Counted from the stretch's first letter, positions 1 through 7,910 are shown. The stretch is DNA of 13,510 nucleotides from Pseudomonadota bacterium (GCA_021804505.1 JAJZHL010000011.1:1-13510); one strand, 5' to 3'. Numbers and translations: made by a program. The notes: generated by a model from the sequence alone, not told the origin.

Positions 1-619
1 GATAGTACTTTGCTTCCTGGCAAACTGTAGTTTTTGTGCTAAGGTTAGTATCGGCGATTTTATTTTTAGCAGCAGTTACAACTTTTTTTATGTCTACCCC
101 TAAAAATGCTGCGGGGAGAAGTGTTGCATTAGTAAATATGCCAAATCTACCACTTTGAATCTCATCGTGTGACAAGTAATTTGTAGAGTAGGATTTTGAC
201 AAATTAAATAGCAAATTATCAGAAACAGGAGCTATGATATAAAGCTGCTTTGGTGATATATGCAGAACATTTAAAACATATTCTGTTAATAAGTAGGTTT
301 CATTTGTATTACCAGATCTGCTTAATGAAAAAAAGGCAGCTTTTTGGAGCTCAATAGCTTTAAGCTTATTATCGATTTCTAGCTGATCTAGGCTATCAAG
401 ATACACAACTTTTTTTATTTGTGATCCAAGGGCGCTAGCCAGCGCTTGGACATTCAAACTAGATGCCCCAAAGCCTATGATAACTGCTGTATTAAATTGG
501 TTACTTAACTGAGCAACCAAGGAATTTATCTTGTCGAGATTTATGGTATCAAATCTCAAGAAGTTATACTTGTCTTCCTGGATTTGTACCATAATATGGT
601 TATATATAGAATTTAACAT
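1..619 (-). CDS. pgi: Phosphoglucose-isomerase-like protein (SIS fold), 3' end outside window
   Basis: An open frame of 206 codons starts at the ATG at 619-617 and runs off the left edge without a stop. The translation looks like the first SIS half of glucose-6-phosphate isomerase, which interconverts glucose-6-phosphate and fructose-6-phosphate in the cytosol. Visible matches are a Rossmann-like IIGFGASSLNVQAL at residues 47-60 (family: GIGGSxLG), a sugar-phosphate loop SLSRSGNTNET at 98-108 (family: SKSGTTxET), and SGRFGIFTNATLLPAAFLG at 156-174 (family: GGRxSxxxxxGLLP). The arginine equivalent to the catalytic one is kept at R158, but the loops deviate from consensus (GAS for GGS, SGRFG for GGRYS) and the N-terminal part is short. 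It begins 9 bases after the sucD stop and in the same frame, so it is probably the third gene of that operon. Another SIS-domain sugar isomerase is the alternative. The C-terminal catalytic Glu, His and Lys cannot be checked here. Confidence 0.72.
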   Translation of the reverse strand, partial: MLNSIYNHIMVQIQEDKYNFLRFDTINLDKINSLVAQLSNQFNTAVIIGFGASSLNVQALASALGSQIKKVVYLDSLDQLEIDNKLKAIELQKAAFFSLSRSGNTNETYLLTEYVLNVLHISPKQLYIIAPVSDNLLFNLSKSYSTNYLSHDEIQSGRFGIFTNATLLPAAFLGVDIKKVVTAAKNKIADTNLSTKTTVCQEAKYY

Positions 620-628
620 CAAGCGGAC

Positions 629-1504
629 TTACTTATTCAGCAGATCAAACATAGTTTGGCCAATATTTGCTGGTGATCTGGTAATTGTTACACCAGCACT
701 TTGTAGGGCTTCTAATTTATGTTCAGCAGAACCTTGACCGCCAGAAATAATCGCTCCAGCGTGACCCATTCTCTTTCCTTCCGGAGCGCTGACTCCAGCA
801 ATAAAGCTCACTACTGGTTTTTTAACTTTTGAGCTTTTGATTAGTTCTGCTGCTCTTTCTTCAGCATCACCGCCTATTTCTCCAATCATTACTATCGCTT
901 TTGTTTCAGGATCTGCTAAAAACATCTCAATACAATCAACGAAATCTGTTCCATTCACTGGATCTCCACCTATACCTATACAGGTGGTTTGTCCAAGCCC
1001 CACTGCTGTGGTTTGGGCAACTGCTTCATAGGTTAAAGTGCCTGATCTTGACACGATTCCAACACTTCCTCTTTTGTGAATATAACCTGGCATTATGCCG
1101 ATTTTGCATTCACCTGGAGTAATAATACCAGGGCAATTAGGGCCTATTAATCTAGTTTTTGACCCTACTAAAGTTCTTTTAATCTTGACCATATCAAGTA
1201 CTGGTATACCTTCAGTAATACAAACCACTAGTTCAATACCAGAGTCTATTGCCTCTAAAATGGAGTCAGCAGCAAAAGGAGGCGGGACGTAAATAACGCT
1301 TGCAGTTGCTCCAGTCTTTGCTACGGCTTCTTGCATGGTATCGTATACAGGTAAATTTAAGTGTGTTTGGCTACCCTTACCAGGTGTTACTCCGCCTACC
1401 ATCTTTGTGCCATAGCTAATGGCTTGTTCAGAATGGAAAGTTCCTTGAGCACCTGTAAAACCTTGGCATAGGACTTTTGTATTTTTATCTACTAATATTG
1501 CCAT
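629..1504 (-). CDS. sucD: Succinyl-CoA synthetase alpha subunit (succinate-CoA ligase, ADP-forming)
   Basis: A complete 291-residue protein of the usual SucD length. With SucC it converts succinyl-CoA, ADP and phosphate to succinate, CoA and ATP in the TCA cycle, in the cytosol. The N-terminal CoA-binding Rossmann fold carries [10 protein letters not shown] at residues 15-24. [13 protein letters not shown] is in the middle. The phosphohistidine loop [10 protein letters not shown] places the active-site histidine at about residue 248, followed by the glycine-rich [10 protein letters not shown]. The start is ATG with a clear AGGAAA Shine-Dalgarno sequence. It lies 29 bases after the sucC stop, so it is co-transcribed with sucC. 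All expected catalytic features are present. TCA energy genes of this kind are expected in Rickettsiales, which live on host glutamate and other TCA intermediates. Confidence 0.97.
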   Translation of the reverse strand: MAILVDKNTKVLCQGFTGAQGTFHSEQAISYGTKMVGGVTPGKGSQTHLNLPVYDTMQEAVAKTGATASVIYVPPPFAADSILEAIDSGIELVVCITEGIPVLDMVKIKRTLVGSKTRLIGPNCPGIITPGECKIGIMPGYIHKRGSVGIVSRSGTLTYEAVAQTTAVGLGQTTCIGIGGDPVNGTDFVDCIEMFLADPETKAIVMIGEIGGDAEERAAELIKSSKVKKPVVSFIAGVSAPEGKRMGHAGAIISGGQGSAEHKLEALQSAGVTITRSPANIGQTMFDLLNK

Positions 1505-1511
1505 ATATGCA

Positions 1512-1517
1512 TTTCCT
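1512..1517 (-). promoter_or_regulatory. Ribosome binding site of sucD
   Basis: AGGAAA on the minus strand, 7 bases before the sucD ATG, within the 29-base sucC-sucD gap. It is one of the few clear Shine-Dalgarno sequences in the window and supports the chosen sucD start. Confidence 0.7.
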
Positions 1518-1533
1518 GTATCTATTGTAATGT

Positions 1534-2694
1534 TTATTTTACTGCTTCTATAATTTTTAGTGCAGCATCATTGAGATCATGTGCAGCAACTATTTTTAAA
1601 CCGGAATTAGCGAGGATGCTATTTCCCAATTCGAAGTTAGTCCCAGCTAGCCTTACAACCAGCGGAACCTTGATACCGATCTCTTTCACCGCTGATATTA
1701 TACCTTCAGCAATAATATCGCATCTCATTATACCACCAAAAATATTTACTAAAACTCCTTTAACTCCTGTATCGGATAAAATAATTTTCAGTGCTTCGGT
1801 GACTCTTTCACGGTCTGCCCCACCACCAACATCTAGAAAATTGGCTGGTTCGGCGCCATATAGTTGAATGATGTCCATTGTTGCCATGGCAAGGCCTGCG
1901 CCATTTACCATACATCCAATGCTACCATCCATTTTGACATAACTAAGGCCCGCATCTGCTGCTTTTGTTTCTAGTTCATTTTCTTCATCTTCATCTCGCA
2001 TACTTAAGATGTCCGCATGCTTAAATAATGCGTTATCATCAAAGTTAATTTTTGCGTCAAGTGCTAGCAAGCTACCATCATGTTTAGTTATTAATGGATT
2101 AATTTCAATTTGATTAGCATCTGTATCTAGAAAGGCATTATAGATCCCTTCAACAATTTTTGTCATTTGCTTTGCCTGCTCGTGCCTAAAGCCTAGACCG
2201 TAAGCGATCTTACGGCAATGAAATGGCTGCAAACCGGTTGCGGGGTCCACTGATACTTGCGTAATCTTATCTGGAGTATGGTGTGCAACTTCTTCAATAT
2301 CGACCCCACCTTCAGTGGATACAATAAATGTAATCCTACTATTGCTGCGGTTAAAGACTGCACTGAAATAGTATTCCTTTAGAATATCGCATCCTGATTC
2401 CACATAAAGCCTCCTAACTTTTTGGCCTTCAGGTCCTGTTTGGTGGGTGACTAAAGTAATACCAAACATTTTATGAGCAGCTTCTTTAGCTTCTTCTTTG
2501 CTTTTTACAACTTTTACGCCACCTGCTTTTCCTCTACCACCAGCATGAATTTGTGCTTTTACCACATATATTTCTGTATCTAAACTATCAATTAACCTGT
2601 CAATGTCTCTTTCTTGCAATATTGCAACTCCATTTGGAGTAGGGACCCCGTGCTGCCTTAATATTATTTTTGCTTGGTATTCATGAATATTCAT
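1534..2694 (-). CDS. sucC: Succinyl-CoA synthetase beta subunit (ADP-forming)
   Basis: A complete 386-residue protein, the normal length for bacterial SucC. It begins with the family hallmark MNIHEYQAK. The ATP-grasp domain fills roughly residues 1-240, with [16 protein letters not shown] at 46-61 for nucleotide binding and EINPLI near 199-204. The C-terminal flavodoxin-like domain has [22 protein letters not shown] and [18 protein letters not shown], which contact the alpha subunit and the phosphohistidine. The start is ATG with no obvious Shine-Dalgarno sequence. A promoter lies 30-60 bases upstream, so sucC should be first in a sucC-sucD-pgi-like operon. Long identical blocks to rickettsial SucC mixed with diverged ones point to Rickettsiaceae but not a typhus or spotted-fever species; that comparison is from memory. 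Confidence 0.97.
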   Translation of the reverse strand: MNIHEYQAKIILRQHGVPTPNGVAILQERDIDRLIDSLDTEIYVVKAQIHAGGRGKAGGVKVVKSKEEAKEAAHKMFGITLVTHQTGPEGQKVRRLYVESGCDILKEYYFSAVFNRSNSRITFIVSTEGGVDIEEVAHHTPDKITQVSVDPATGLQPFHCRKIAYGLGFRHEQAKQMTKIVEGIYNAFLDTDANQIEINPLITKHDGSLLALDAKINFDDNALFKHADILSMRDEDEENELETKAADAGLSYVKMDGSIGCMVNGAGLAMATMDIIQLYGAEPANFLDVGGGADRERVTEALKIILSDTGVKGVLVNIFGGIMRCDIIAEGIISAVKEIGIKVPLVVRLAGTNFELGNSILANSGLKIVAAHDLNDAALKIIEAVK

Positions 2695-2727
2695 TTTGAT
2701 AATTTTTTAATAATTTCAAGTGACTGA

Positions 2728-2757
2728 ATCATACAACAAAGATACTTATCATGTAAA
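2728..2757 (-). promoter_or_regulatory. Probable sigma70 promoter of the sucCD operon
   Basis: On the minus strand a -35 box TTTACA (2757-2752) is followed after 18 bases by a -10 box TATGAT (2733-2728). This predicts a transcript starting near 2720, about 27 bases before the sucC ATG. It lies in the 86-base gap between sucC and the unknown gene upstream. It is the best-matching promoter-like pair I found in the window. Confidence 0.6.
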
Positions 2758-2780
2758 GTATCAATTTCCGCTTATTACTA

Positions 2781-3593
2781 TTACCTTGAGTGTTGAGTAG
2801 TTTTTTTGCTTATTTTGTCAGGTGCAATGCCATTAGTTGGCCTATTAACAGCCGAGCTACTTATCGTCATTTCAGCAACGTTTCCTATAGTTTGACGTAG
2901 TTGGCTTTCTAACTGAAGTTGAATCTTATTCAATTTGGGATTATCTGCATCCTTTAGTGCTTGAATAGTTGAAATATTATTGTCTAGAAGGGCATCGTTC
3001 CGCTTATCAGGTGATTCTGGAAGGGCTACTACATATTCGTAAAGTTTTTTCCCGAGCTTTACAAGCCTGTCACCATCGTGTGATTTGGCAGCCTCTGTTG
3101 ATTCAAGTTCTTTGTATATTGTAGTGGTACCTGTACCTATAGTTGCTATTACTTCTATCTGTTCATCAACAGTAGTTATACCGGATAATTTTTCTATCGA
3201 TTCACCCATCGATACAGCCTTGTGGCCAAATTTTTGGAAACCGTCTATCTCGGTAGACTTCGCATACTGTCCGGCTAGCCCTCCATGCGCTTGAAGGGTA
3301 TTACTAACATTATCGCTAAATTGGGAGAACATTTCCGGAGATACGGTTTGCTTTTCGGTTGTGGTAACCTTTATTTCTTCTGTATCAAGAGATACTTCTA
3401 TTTTATTGTGTTTTTCTTTAATACCCATTTCTCGCATAGCAGCCTCAAACGATGGGCTATGTGAAAAAGGAAATTCTCTGTCTTTGAGCCTTTGTACTGC
3501 GTCATTAAATTGTCGTTCTTTAACCCCAATAGAGTCTGCTATTTCTGTTTTAAATTTCTCAACTTGGTTATTGTTTGTTTCAATATCTGACAT
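2781..3593 (-). CDS. Hypothetical protein, 270 residues, hydrophilic, possible effector
   Basis: An intact ATG-initiated frame of 270 codons whose product I do not recognise. It is hydrophilic and apparently mostly helical, with no signal peptide or membrane segment and no cysteine or tryptophan. The N-terminal third is rich in charged residues. A Thr/Lys/Glu stretch (EIKVTTTEKQTVS) lies around residues 72-84 and a threonine run (GTGTTTIYKEL) near 153-163. The C-terminus is basic and polar, ending SKKTTQHSR. It stands alone: its 3' side is the sucC promoter and its 5' side a roughly 100-base AT-rich gap before comEC. A cytosolic lineage-specific protein or a type IV-secreted effector would fit the composition, but nothing in the sequence proves either. 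The shadow frames on the other strand are shorter and unconvincing. Confidence 0.75.
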   Translation of the reverse strand: MSDIETNNNQVEKFKTEIADSIGVKERQFNDAVQRLKDREFPFSHSPSFEAAMREMGIKEKHNKIEVSLDTEEIKVTTTEKQTVSPEMFSQFSDNVSNTLQAHGGLAGQYAKSTEIDGFQKFGHKAVSMGESIEKLSGITTVDEQIEVIATIGTGTTTIYKELESTEAAKSHDGDRLVKLGKKLYEYVVALPESPDKRNDALLDNNISTIQALKDADNPKLNKIQLQLESQLRQTIGNVAEMTISSSAVNRPTNGIAPDKISKKTTQHSR

Positions 3594-3640
3594 AGGTATT
3601 ATTGAATTAGGTAATTAACTATTTTTAAAACCTTCACGGT

Positions 3641-3646
3641 ATCATA
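3641..3646 (-). promoter_or_regulatory. Candidate -10 box upstream of the 270-residue unknown gene
   Basis: TATGAT on the minus strand, about 48 bases before the ATG at 3593. No good -35 box is found at 16-18 bases, so this is a weak call. The gene nevertheless needs its own start of transcription, or read-through from comEC, because it sits alone. Confidence 0.25.
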
Positions 3647-3694
3647 TACAGCAAAATTAGAGAACTATTATTTTTAAATATTTTATTATAATTT

Positions 3695-5590
3695 TTATCT
3701 AAAGTTGAATCTTTGATCATTGACTACAGTAGTCCAGCATTGCTTTTGGCTACAAAATATAAAGAATACATTATGTTCTCTTAGGAATTCTGGGTCTATA
3801 GTTAATTTATTACCCAAACACTTATTTTCTTCAAGCAAATTAATGTATATATCGGAATTTATACATGGTAGATCATAATTAACCACAAGCTTATTATCGT
3901 CTGAGTTAAAAATAGTCCCCGCTAAAGGTAAGATGTCAGCATCTTGCTGGCCAAACCAGTTGGCCCAATATAAACGTTTAAATTCTGGCATTTTATTAGC
4001 GTAAATAGTTAGATTATTTTTGCCATTTTTTACCCCAACAGCGGTTAATGTTATGTCAAATATAAAATTGGGTTTAGGTGAAACTGACATAAAGAAGAAA
4101 GATATGAGCATTATAATAATACCTATCAGGCGCCATTTTGTTTTCCATATGCAGATCCAAAAAAAGCCAAATAAGAAAATCGCAAGGCTTTCTTTAGTAA
4201 TATAGCCAAAGTACCATACGGAGAAGGGAAGCTGGTTAGAAAATAGTACGGCTTCAATAATTATTTTTATGAAGAAGCCTACTAATTTTAAGCAATATTG
4301 TTCTATGCCAAGTAACATTAAAAACAGCGCAATAATGGATAATGGCATAAGGAAAAACGACATGATGGGTACGGCAATAAGGTTCATTGGAATAGAATAG
4401 GTGGGGAATGTATAGAATTGGTGTATCACAACAGGGGCAGTGACTATGCTAGCAAGGAAGCTGGAATAAATATTAGAGATAATATAAAATTTTATTGAAG
4501 AAAAAATACCTTTACTTTTTCCTAATATCCATTGATTTTTTATGTAAAATTCATAGCCAGCGGTTAGTGATAATACAGCAATAAAAGATAATTGAAAGCT
4601 AGGGTGAAATATATATTCGGGGTTTATTAGTAATAGCAAAAATGCAGCGATGGCAAGAGATCTAAGGGAATGTGAAGAGCGTCCGCACATCACGGCATAA
4701 ATGAAAATGGCTGTCATAATAAATGCTCTAGTGGCAGCAATTTGGGTGCCACTTAGCTCTAGGTAGAAGTAGCTCCCAACAAGAGCGCAAATAGCTGCAA
4801 TGGATTTGATATTATAATTATAAGCAAAGTAATTAGAGATATTTAGTAAGAATCTAGTTGTCATAAACACAAGCATGGCTACTAGTGACAGATGCAAGCC
4901 AGAGACACATAATATATGTGAGATTCCTCCTAACCTCATTTCTTTCATTAATTTTCGGTCTATGGCTTTGCTTTCTCCAAGTAAGATCGCTGCTGCAAAA
5001 TTACCTTTGAGGGGGCCTAGGAATGTTATAAGGCGGTTGTAAATAGTTTTTTTAATTTTGTAAATAAAGCTATTAGTGTAAAGGTCATTATGTGCTAAAA
5101 TTTGTGGTGGAGACATCGCATAGCCCGTCGCGCCTATCTCAGCTAAGTACGCATAAAAACTAAAATCATACCCGCCCGGTAAAATGCTAGATTGTGGCTT
5201 ATATAGGCTAGCAACCATACTGATTTTATCATTAATGTTAATCTCTTGTATATATTTGGCTGGCAAACTTACTCGTATCTTATTTAAGGTTTGCTTAAGT
5301 TTATAAATGGTAACTTCCTTTAATACTAGCTGTGCTCCATGATGTGTGGGGGTAATGGATTCTATTTGTCCTTGTACCCATGAAATTACTGGCTTTTCGA
5401 TAGAAACAACATGTAAATTGTGTACACGATATTTACCAACGACAATGCCAAAACTATACGCTATTATTAACCCACTAATAAACCTCAAAAATATATACTT
5501 TTTAAGTAAGAGAAGTAGTAGCGATAATAAGAGAATAGTAATGACGGAAGTAAAGCTAGGTTCAAAACTTAAGCTAAAGTTAGGTAGCAA
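3695..5590 (-). CDS. comEC: ComEC/Rec2-family DNA channel protein, 5' end apparently frameshifted
   Basis: A 631-codon frame coding for a polytopic inner-membrane protein of the ComEC/Rec2 family, the channel moving single-stranded DNA inward in competence. An N-terminal membrane segment (about 15-52) leads into a soluble DUF4131-like domain (about 60-165, with LPGGYDFSFYAYLAEIGATG at 137-156). The competence domain follows, with the hallmark GGISHILCVSGLHLSL at 221-236 and about ten hydrophobic helices to about residue 500. The last 115 residues are not the metallo-beta-lactamase domain of longer ComECs; a short degenerate tail is common in alphaproteobacteria. The only available start is TTG at 5590-5588, with no ribosome site. 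The missing first residues are encoded in another frame directly upstream, so the gene is probably damaged or mis-started; see the separate entry. Function is therefore uncertain. Confidence 0.85.
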   Translation of the reverse strand: MLPNFSLSFEPSFTSVITILLLSLLLLLLKKYIFLRFISGLIIAYSFGIVVGKYRVHNLHVVSIEKPVISWVQGQIESITPTHHGAQLVLKEVTIYKLKQTLNKIRVSLPAKYIQEININDKISMVASLYKPQSSILPGGYDFSFYAYLAEIGATGYAMSPPQILAHNDLYTNSFIYKIKKTIYNRLITFLGPLKGNFAAAILLGESKAIDRKLMKEMRLGGISHILCVSGLHLSLVAMLVFMTTRFLLNISNYFAYNYNIKSIAAICALVGSYFYLELSGTQIAATRAFIMTAIFIYAVMCGRSSHSLRSLAIAAFLLLLINPEYIFHPSFQLSFIAVLSLTAGYEFYIKNQWILGKSKGIFSSIKFYIISNIYSSFLASIVTAPVVIHQFYTFPTYSIPMNLIAVPIMSFFLMPLSIIALFLMLLGIEQYCLKLVGFFIKIIIEAVLFSNQLPFSVWYFGYITKESLAIFLFGFFWICIWKTKWRLIGIIIMLISFFFMSVSPKPNFIFDITLTAVGVKNGKNNLTIYANKMPEFKRLYWANWFGQQDADILPLAGTIFNSDDNKLVVNYDLPCINSDIYINLLEENKCLGNKLTIDPEFLREHNVFFIFCSQKQCWTTVVNDQRFNFR

Positions 5591-5729
5591 TACCGCAAAT
5601 ATAGCTTACGAAATACCAGAGGTTTAGGTTATGATATTCTTGTTCTAGGGTGGACTGCAGGAGATTGATTATAGGAATATAAGTTCTTAGTATAATTATT
5701 ACCGGTAGATGTATTTTAGAAACAATATT
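5583..5729 (-). pseudogene. Detached N-terminal segment of comEC, out of frame with the rest
   Basis: Read on the minus strand, the frame closed by the TAA at 5582-5580 encodes LLQSTLEQEYH followed by NLNLWYFVSYICGIAT. Alphaproteobacterial ComEC proteins commonly start with such a stretch: a short acidic helix, then a membrane segment LW(x)nGI(x)YF leading into L.FEP. The downstream frame continues exactly there with NFSLSFEP. Removing one T at 5582 joins them as GIATNFSLSFEP, matching the family spacing. No ATG exists in this frame back to the in-frame stop TAG at 5732-5730; only ATT, ATA or CTG are available. Either there are two lesions (lost start and one-base insertion), or translation starts at a non-ATG codon and the shift is a sequence error or true decay. 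Confidence 0.6.
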
Positions 5730-5804
5730 CTATTATAAGGTGCAATAAATAGCAAGTGCTATTATAGTTAGATATTTATTACTTAACAAAATCCATAAAC
5801 GGCT

Positions 5805-5843
5805 ACTATACTAGCCAAATATACAATATACGGTCAGTATAGT
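5805..5843. repeat. Inverted repeat with 8-base perfect arms
   Basis: ACTATACT at 5805-5812 is the exact reverse complement of AGTATAGT at 5836-5843, with a 23-base spacer. A second small hairpin, CCATAA / TTATGG with a 6-base loop, follows at 5856-5873. The decamer AATCCATAAA occurs both just before (about 5790) and within this region (5854 on). No T-run follows, so neither hairpin looks like an intrinsic terminator. This may be the worn remains of a palindromic element or chance in AT-rich DNA. Confidence 0.3.
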
Positions 5844-5944
5844 TAAGCTTCTAATCCATAAAGCTAATTATGGAGATAGTGCCGTTAGATATATTCCGAA
5901 TTTATAATATATTTATGGAGTAGAGTGATACAAAAAATAAAATT

Positions 5945-6225
5945 ATGCATCAATATAGTAGATATCTGAAATTAGAAATAGAGCCAGGTCAGTCGTTAAC
6001 ACTAACCATTATTTGCTTCCTAATCCCTCTCTGATGAGTAATTGACGATGTCACTTTTAACTTGAATGTTCCTCCATAAAACCAAAATAACTTTTGTTAG
6101 AATCTGTCTTATTCAGTTCTAAAGGCACCATTTTAGCTACTGGTAACTTTTTTTTGGAAGCTTATATAGTTATTATTTTCTTCCATGTTACTATTTTTAT
6201 TCATTCTATAATGACCGTATTATAA
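5945..6225 (+). pseudogene. Probable relic of a small membrane-protein gene
   Basis: Two protein-like fragments on the plus strand lie in different frames. The first begins at ATG 5945 and encodes 29 residues (MHQYSRYLKLEIEPGQSL, then a hydrophobic LTLTIICFLIPL) before TGA at 6032. The second, 6091-6225, encodes 44 residues including SSKGTILATGNFFLEAYIVI and stops at TAA 6223. Between them are stops in every frame. Together they look like a short N-terminal region, a membrane hairpin and a soluble tail, about 90-95 residues in total. The layout faintly recalls small YgfX/CptA-like inner-membrane proteins, but that is a guess. A chance origin is possible; protein-like composition in both pieces argues for decay. 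Confidence 0.35.
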
Positions 6226-6244
6226 AAGAATATAACAGGAAGAA

Positions 6245-7900
6245 TCAGCCATTAATCAATTCCTTCGCTGCCTGAATACTTGCTTCAGTTAGGTTTTTTC
6301 CAGAAATCATCCTAGCGATTTCAAGGTGTCTATTTTGTGGAGATAGCTCTTCTACAATCATTTCAGTGGTTCCTTTATGCTGTATTTTCTTTACCGCAAT
6401 ATGGTTATCTGCTTTGCCTGCAACTTGTGCTTGATGGGTTATCACTATAACTTGAGCAACTTCACTAAGTGTTTTGAGTCTCTCTCCTACCTTATCGGCA
6501 GCTACTCCACCAATACCTGTGTCGATTTCATCAAAAATGATAGTCTTGACACTAGTTTTATTAAAGAGACTTGTTTTAAGTGCTAGCATAAATCTTGATA
6601 ATTCTCCCCCTGATGCAATCTTGTTGATAGGGGCTATTTGCATACCCGGGTTAGTTGAAGCCATGAAGCACACATTGTCTATACCGTTACTACCAGGCTG
6701 ACTTTGATGATTTTCTTTATGTGTTACGGAAATCTTAAAAATCGCTTTCTCCATTTTTAAGTGTTGTAACTCTTTTTGTACCGCTGCTTCCAGATTTACA
6801 GCGTGTGTTAAGCGTTCTTTTGATAACAAGCTGGCCAGCTCATAATATTTTTTTTGCTCTATTAGTTTATTGCTTTCTAGTTCTTGCCCATTACTAATTG
6901 TCTCATTCAACTCTAATAGTTTTCTTTTAGACTCATCAAGGAACTGTGGTATGTCATTACTAGAAATATTGTGCTTTCTTGCACATTCACGAATTTTAAA
7001 TAACCTTTCTTCTACCTTGTCTATTTGGTGTTCGCTATGTTCTGTGTTATCGATAATATGCTGCAATTTTGTATACGCCTTCTCTAAATTATCGTAGGCA
7101 CTATCTAATAATGATGAGATCGTAGATATTTCGGTGTTTTGTTGCAAGTGTCGGGCAATCATACGTTGAGCATTATTAATAGATTTCTGTAAGGGAGGGT
7201 TTTCAAAATATTGAAGAATGTCTTTCAGAGTTTGTAACTCTTTGTCTCTATTCTGTAAATTACGCCTTATATTGCTTAGTTCTTCCTCTTCATCAATTTT
7301 AATATTTAATCCTTCTAATTCCTTAACAGAAAAAGTTAGATAGTCCCTTTCTTTTTCTATATCTTTTTCTGTTTTTGCAAGTTGTATTATTTGTTGGGTA
7401 ATTTCTTGTAATTTATTAAAATGATTTAGTAATTCTGCTTTTAAATTTCCAAGAACTCCATAATCATCCAGTATATTAATATGAGAAGCAGGAGAAAGAA
7501 GTAAGGTGTGGCTGTTTTGCCCATGTAACTCGAATAACTGTTCTGTTACCTGAAGCAAAGTTGCTTGTGTAACAACTTGATCGTTAATGAAGAATTTTTT
7601 TTGATTACCAAATTTTTGGATGCGTTTTATTAACAGCTCATGCTCAGCTTCAATACCAAGCTCTTGTAAGATTAATTGAATATTATGATCAAGAGTAAAG
7701 GTGGTGGTGACCGAGCAATATTCACATCCCTGTCTAATAACGTCGTTAGAGAATTTTTGGCCTAAAGAAAATAGGATTGCATCTAATAATACCGATTTAC
7801 CAGCACCTGTTTCGCCAGTAATAACAGTTAAACCTTCCTTAAAATCTAGTTCTAATTCGTCTATCAGAACAAAGTTTTTGACCGAAAGACTCTTTAACAT
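6245..7900 (-). CDS. recN: DNA repair protein RecN (SMC-like ATPase)
   Basis: A complete 551-residue protein, the usual RecN length. RecN is a cytosolic SMC-like ATPase recruited to double-strand breaks, where it helps hold ends and supports RecA-dependent recombination. The N-terminal head has MLKSLSVKNFVLIDELELDF and Walker A GETGAGKS at residues 29-36. A long charged coiled-coil arm fills about 150-380. The C-terminal head has the ABC signature ASGGELSRFMLALK at about 429-442, Walker B TIIFDEIDTGIGG at about 453-465 and the switch histidine in VITHQAQVAGKAD at about 489. The ATG start has a GAGG ribosome site. It follows bamD by 135 bases, a bamD-recN order common in alphaproteobacteria, but a palindromic repeat separates them here. 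Confidence 0.96.
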   Translation of the reverse strand: MLKSLSVKNFVLIDELELDFKEGLTVITGETGAGKSVLLDAILFSLGQKFSNDVIRQGCEYCSVTTTFTLDHNIQLILQELGIEAEHELLIKRIQKFGNQKKFFINDQVVTQATLLQVTEQLFELHGQNSHTLLLSPASHINILDDYGVLGNLKAELLNHFNKLQEITQQIIQLAKTEKDIEKERDYLTFSVKELEGLNIKIDEEEELSNIRRNLQNRDKELQTLKDILQYFENPPLQKSINNAQRMIARHLQQNTEISTISSLLDSAYDNLEKAYTKLQHIIDNTEHSEHQIDKVEERLFKIRECARKHNISSNDIPQFLDESKRKLLELNETISNGQELESNKLIEQKKYYELASLLSKERLTHAVNLEAAVQKELQHLKMEKAIFKISVTHKENHQSQPGSNGIDNVCFMASTNPGMQIAPINKIASGGELSRFMLALKTSLFNKTSVKTIIFDEIDTGIGGVAADKVGERLKTLSEVAQVIVITHQAQVAGKADNHIAVKKIQHKGTTEMIVEELSPQNRHLEIARMISGKNLTEASIQAAKELING

Positions 7901-7906
7901 TTAATA

Positions 7907-7910
7907 CCTC
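7907..7910 (-). promoter_or_regulatory. Ribosome binding site of recN
   Basis: GAGG (within TTGAGG) on the minus strand, 6 bases before the recN ATG. It supports that start and shows recN can be translated independently of bamD. Confidence 0.65.

Larger units (their letters stand above)
5591..6244. other. 654-base spacer with no intact gene
   Basis: The gap between the open frame of comEC and the recN stop codon contains no intact gene-length frame. It holds the comEC 5' fragment (to 5729), inverted repeats around 5805-5873, and a probable decayed plus-strand gene (about 5945-6225). The remainder is AT-rich with many stops in all frames. Such gene-sized decaying spacers are typical of Rickettsia-like genomes undergoing reduction. 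I see no tRNA-like cloverleaf or clear terminator. Confidence 0.6.

Noticed and set aside
531..1292. Plus-strand open frames of 60-75 codons opposite sucD
   Set aside because: They lie antisense to a complete, well-conserved sucD and their translations show no family features; they are shadow frames.
1571..1867. 98-codon plus-strand frame opposite sucC
   Set aside because: Antisense shadow of the conserved SucC C-terminal domain with low-complexity Ser/Pro/Leu composition.
3361..3618. 85-codon plus-strand frame opposite the unknown gene's 5' end
   Set aside because: The minus-strand frame is three times longer with better composition; the plus-strand product is cysteine- and serine-rich with no supporting start signal.
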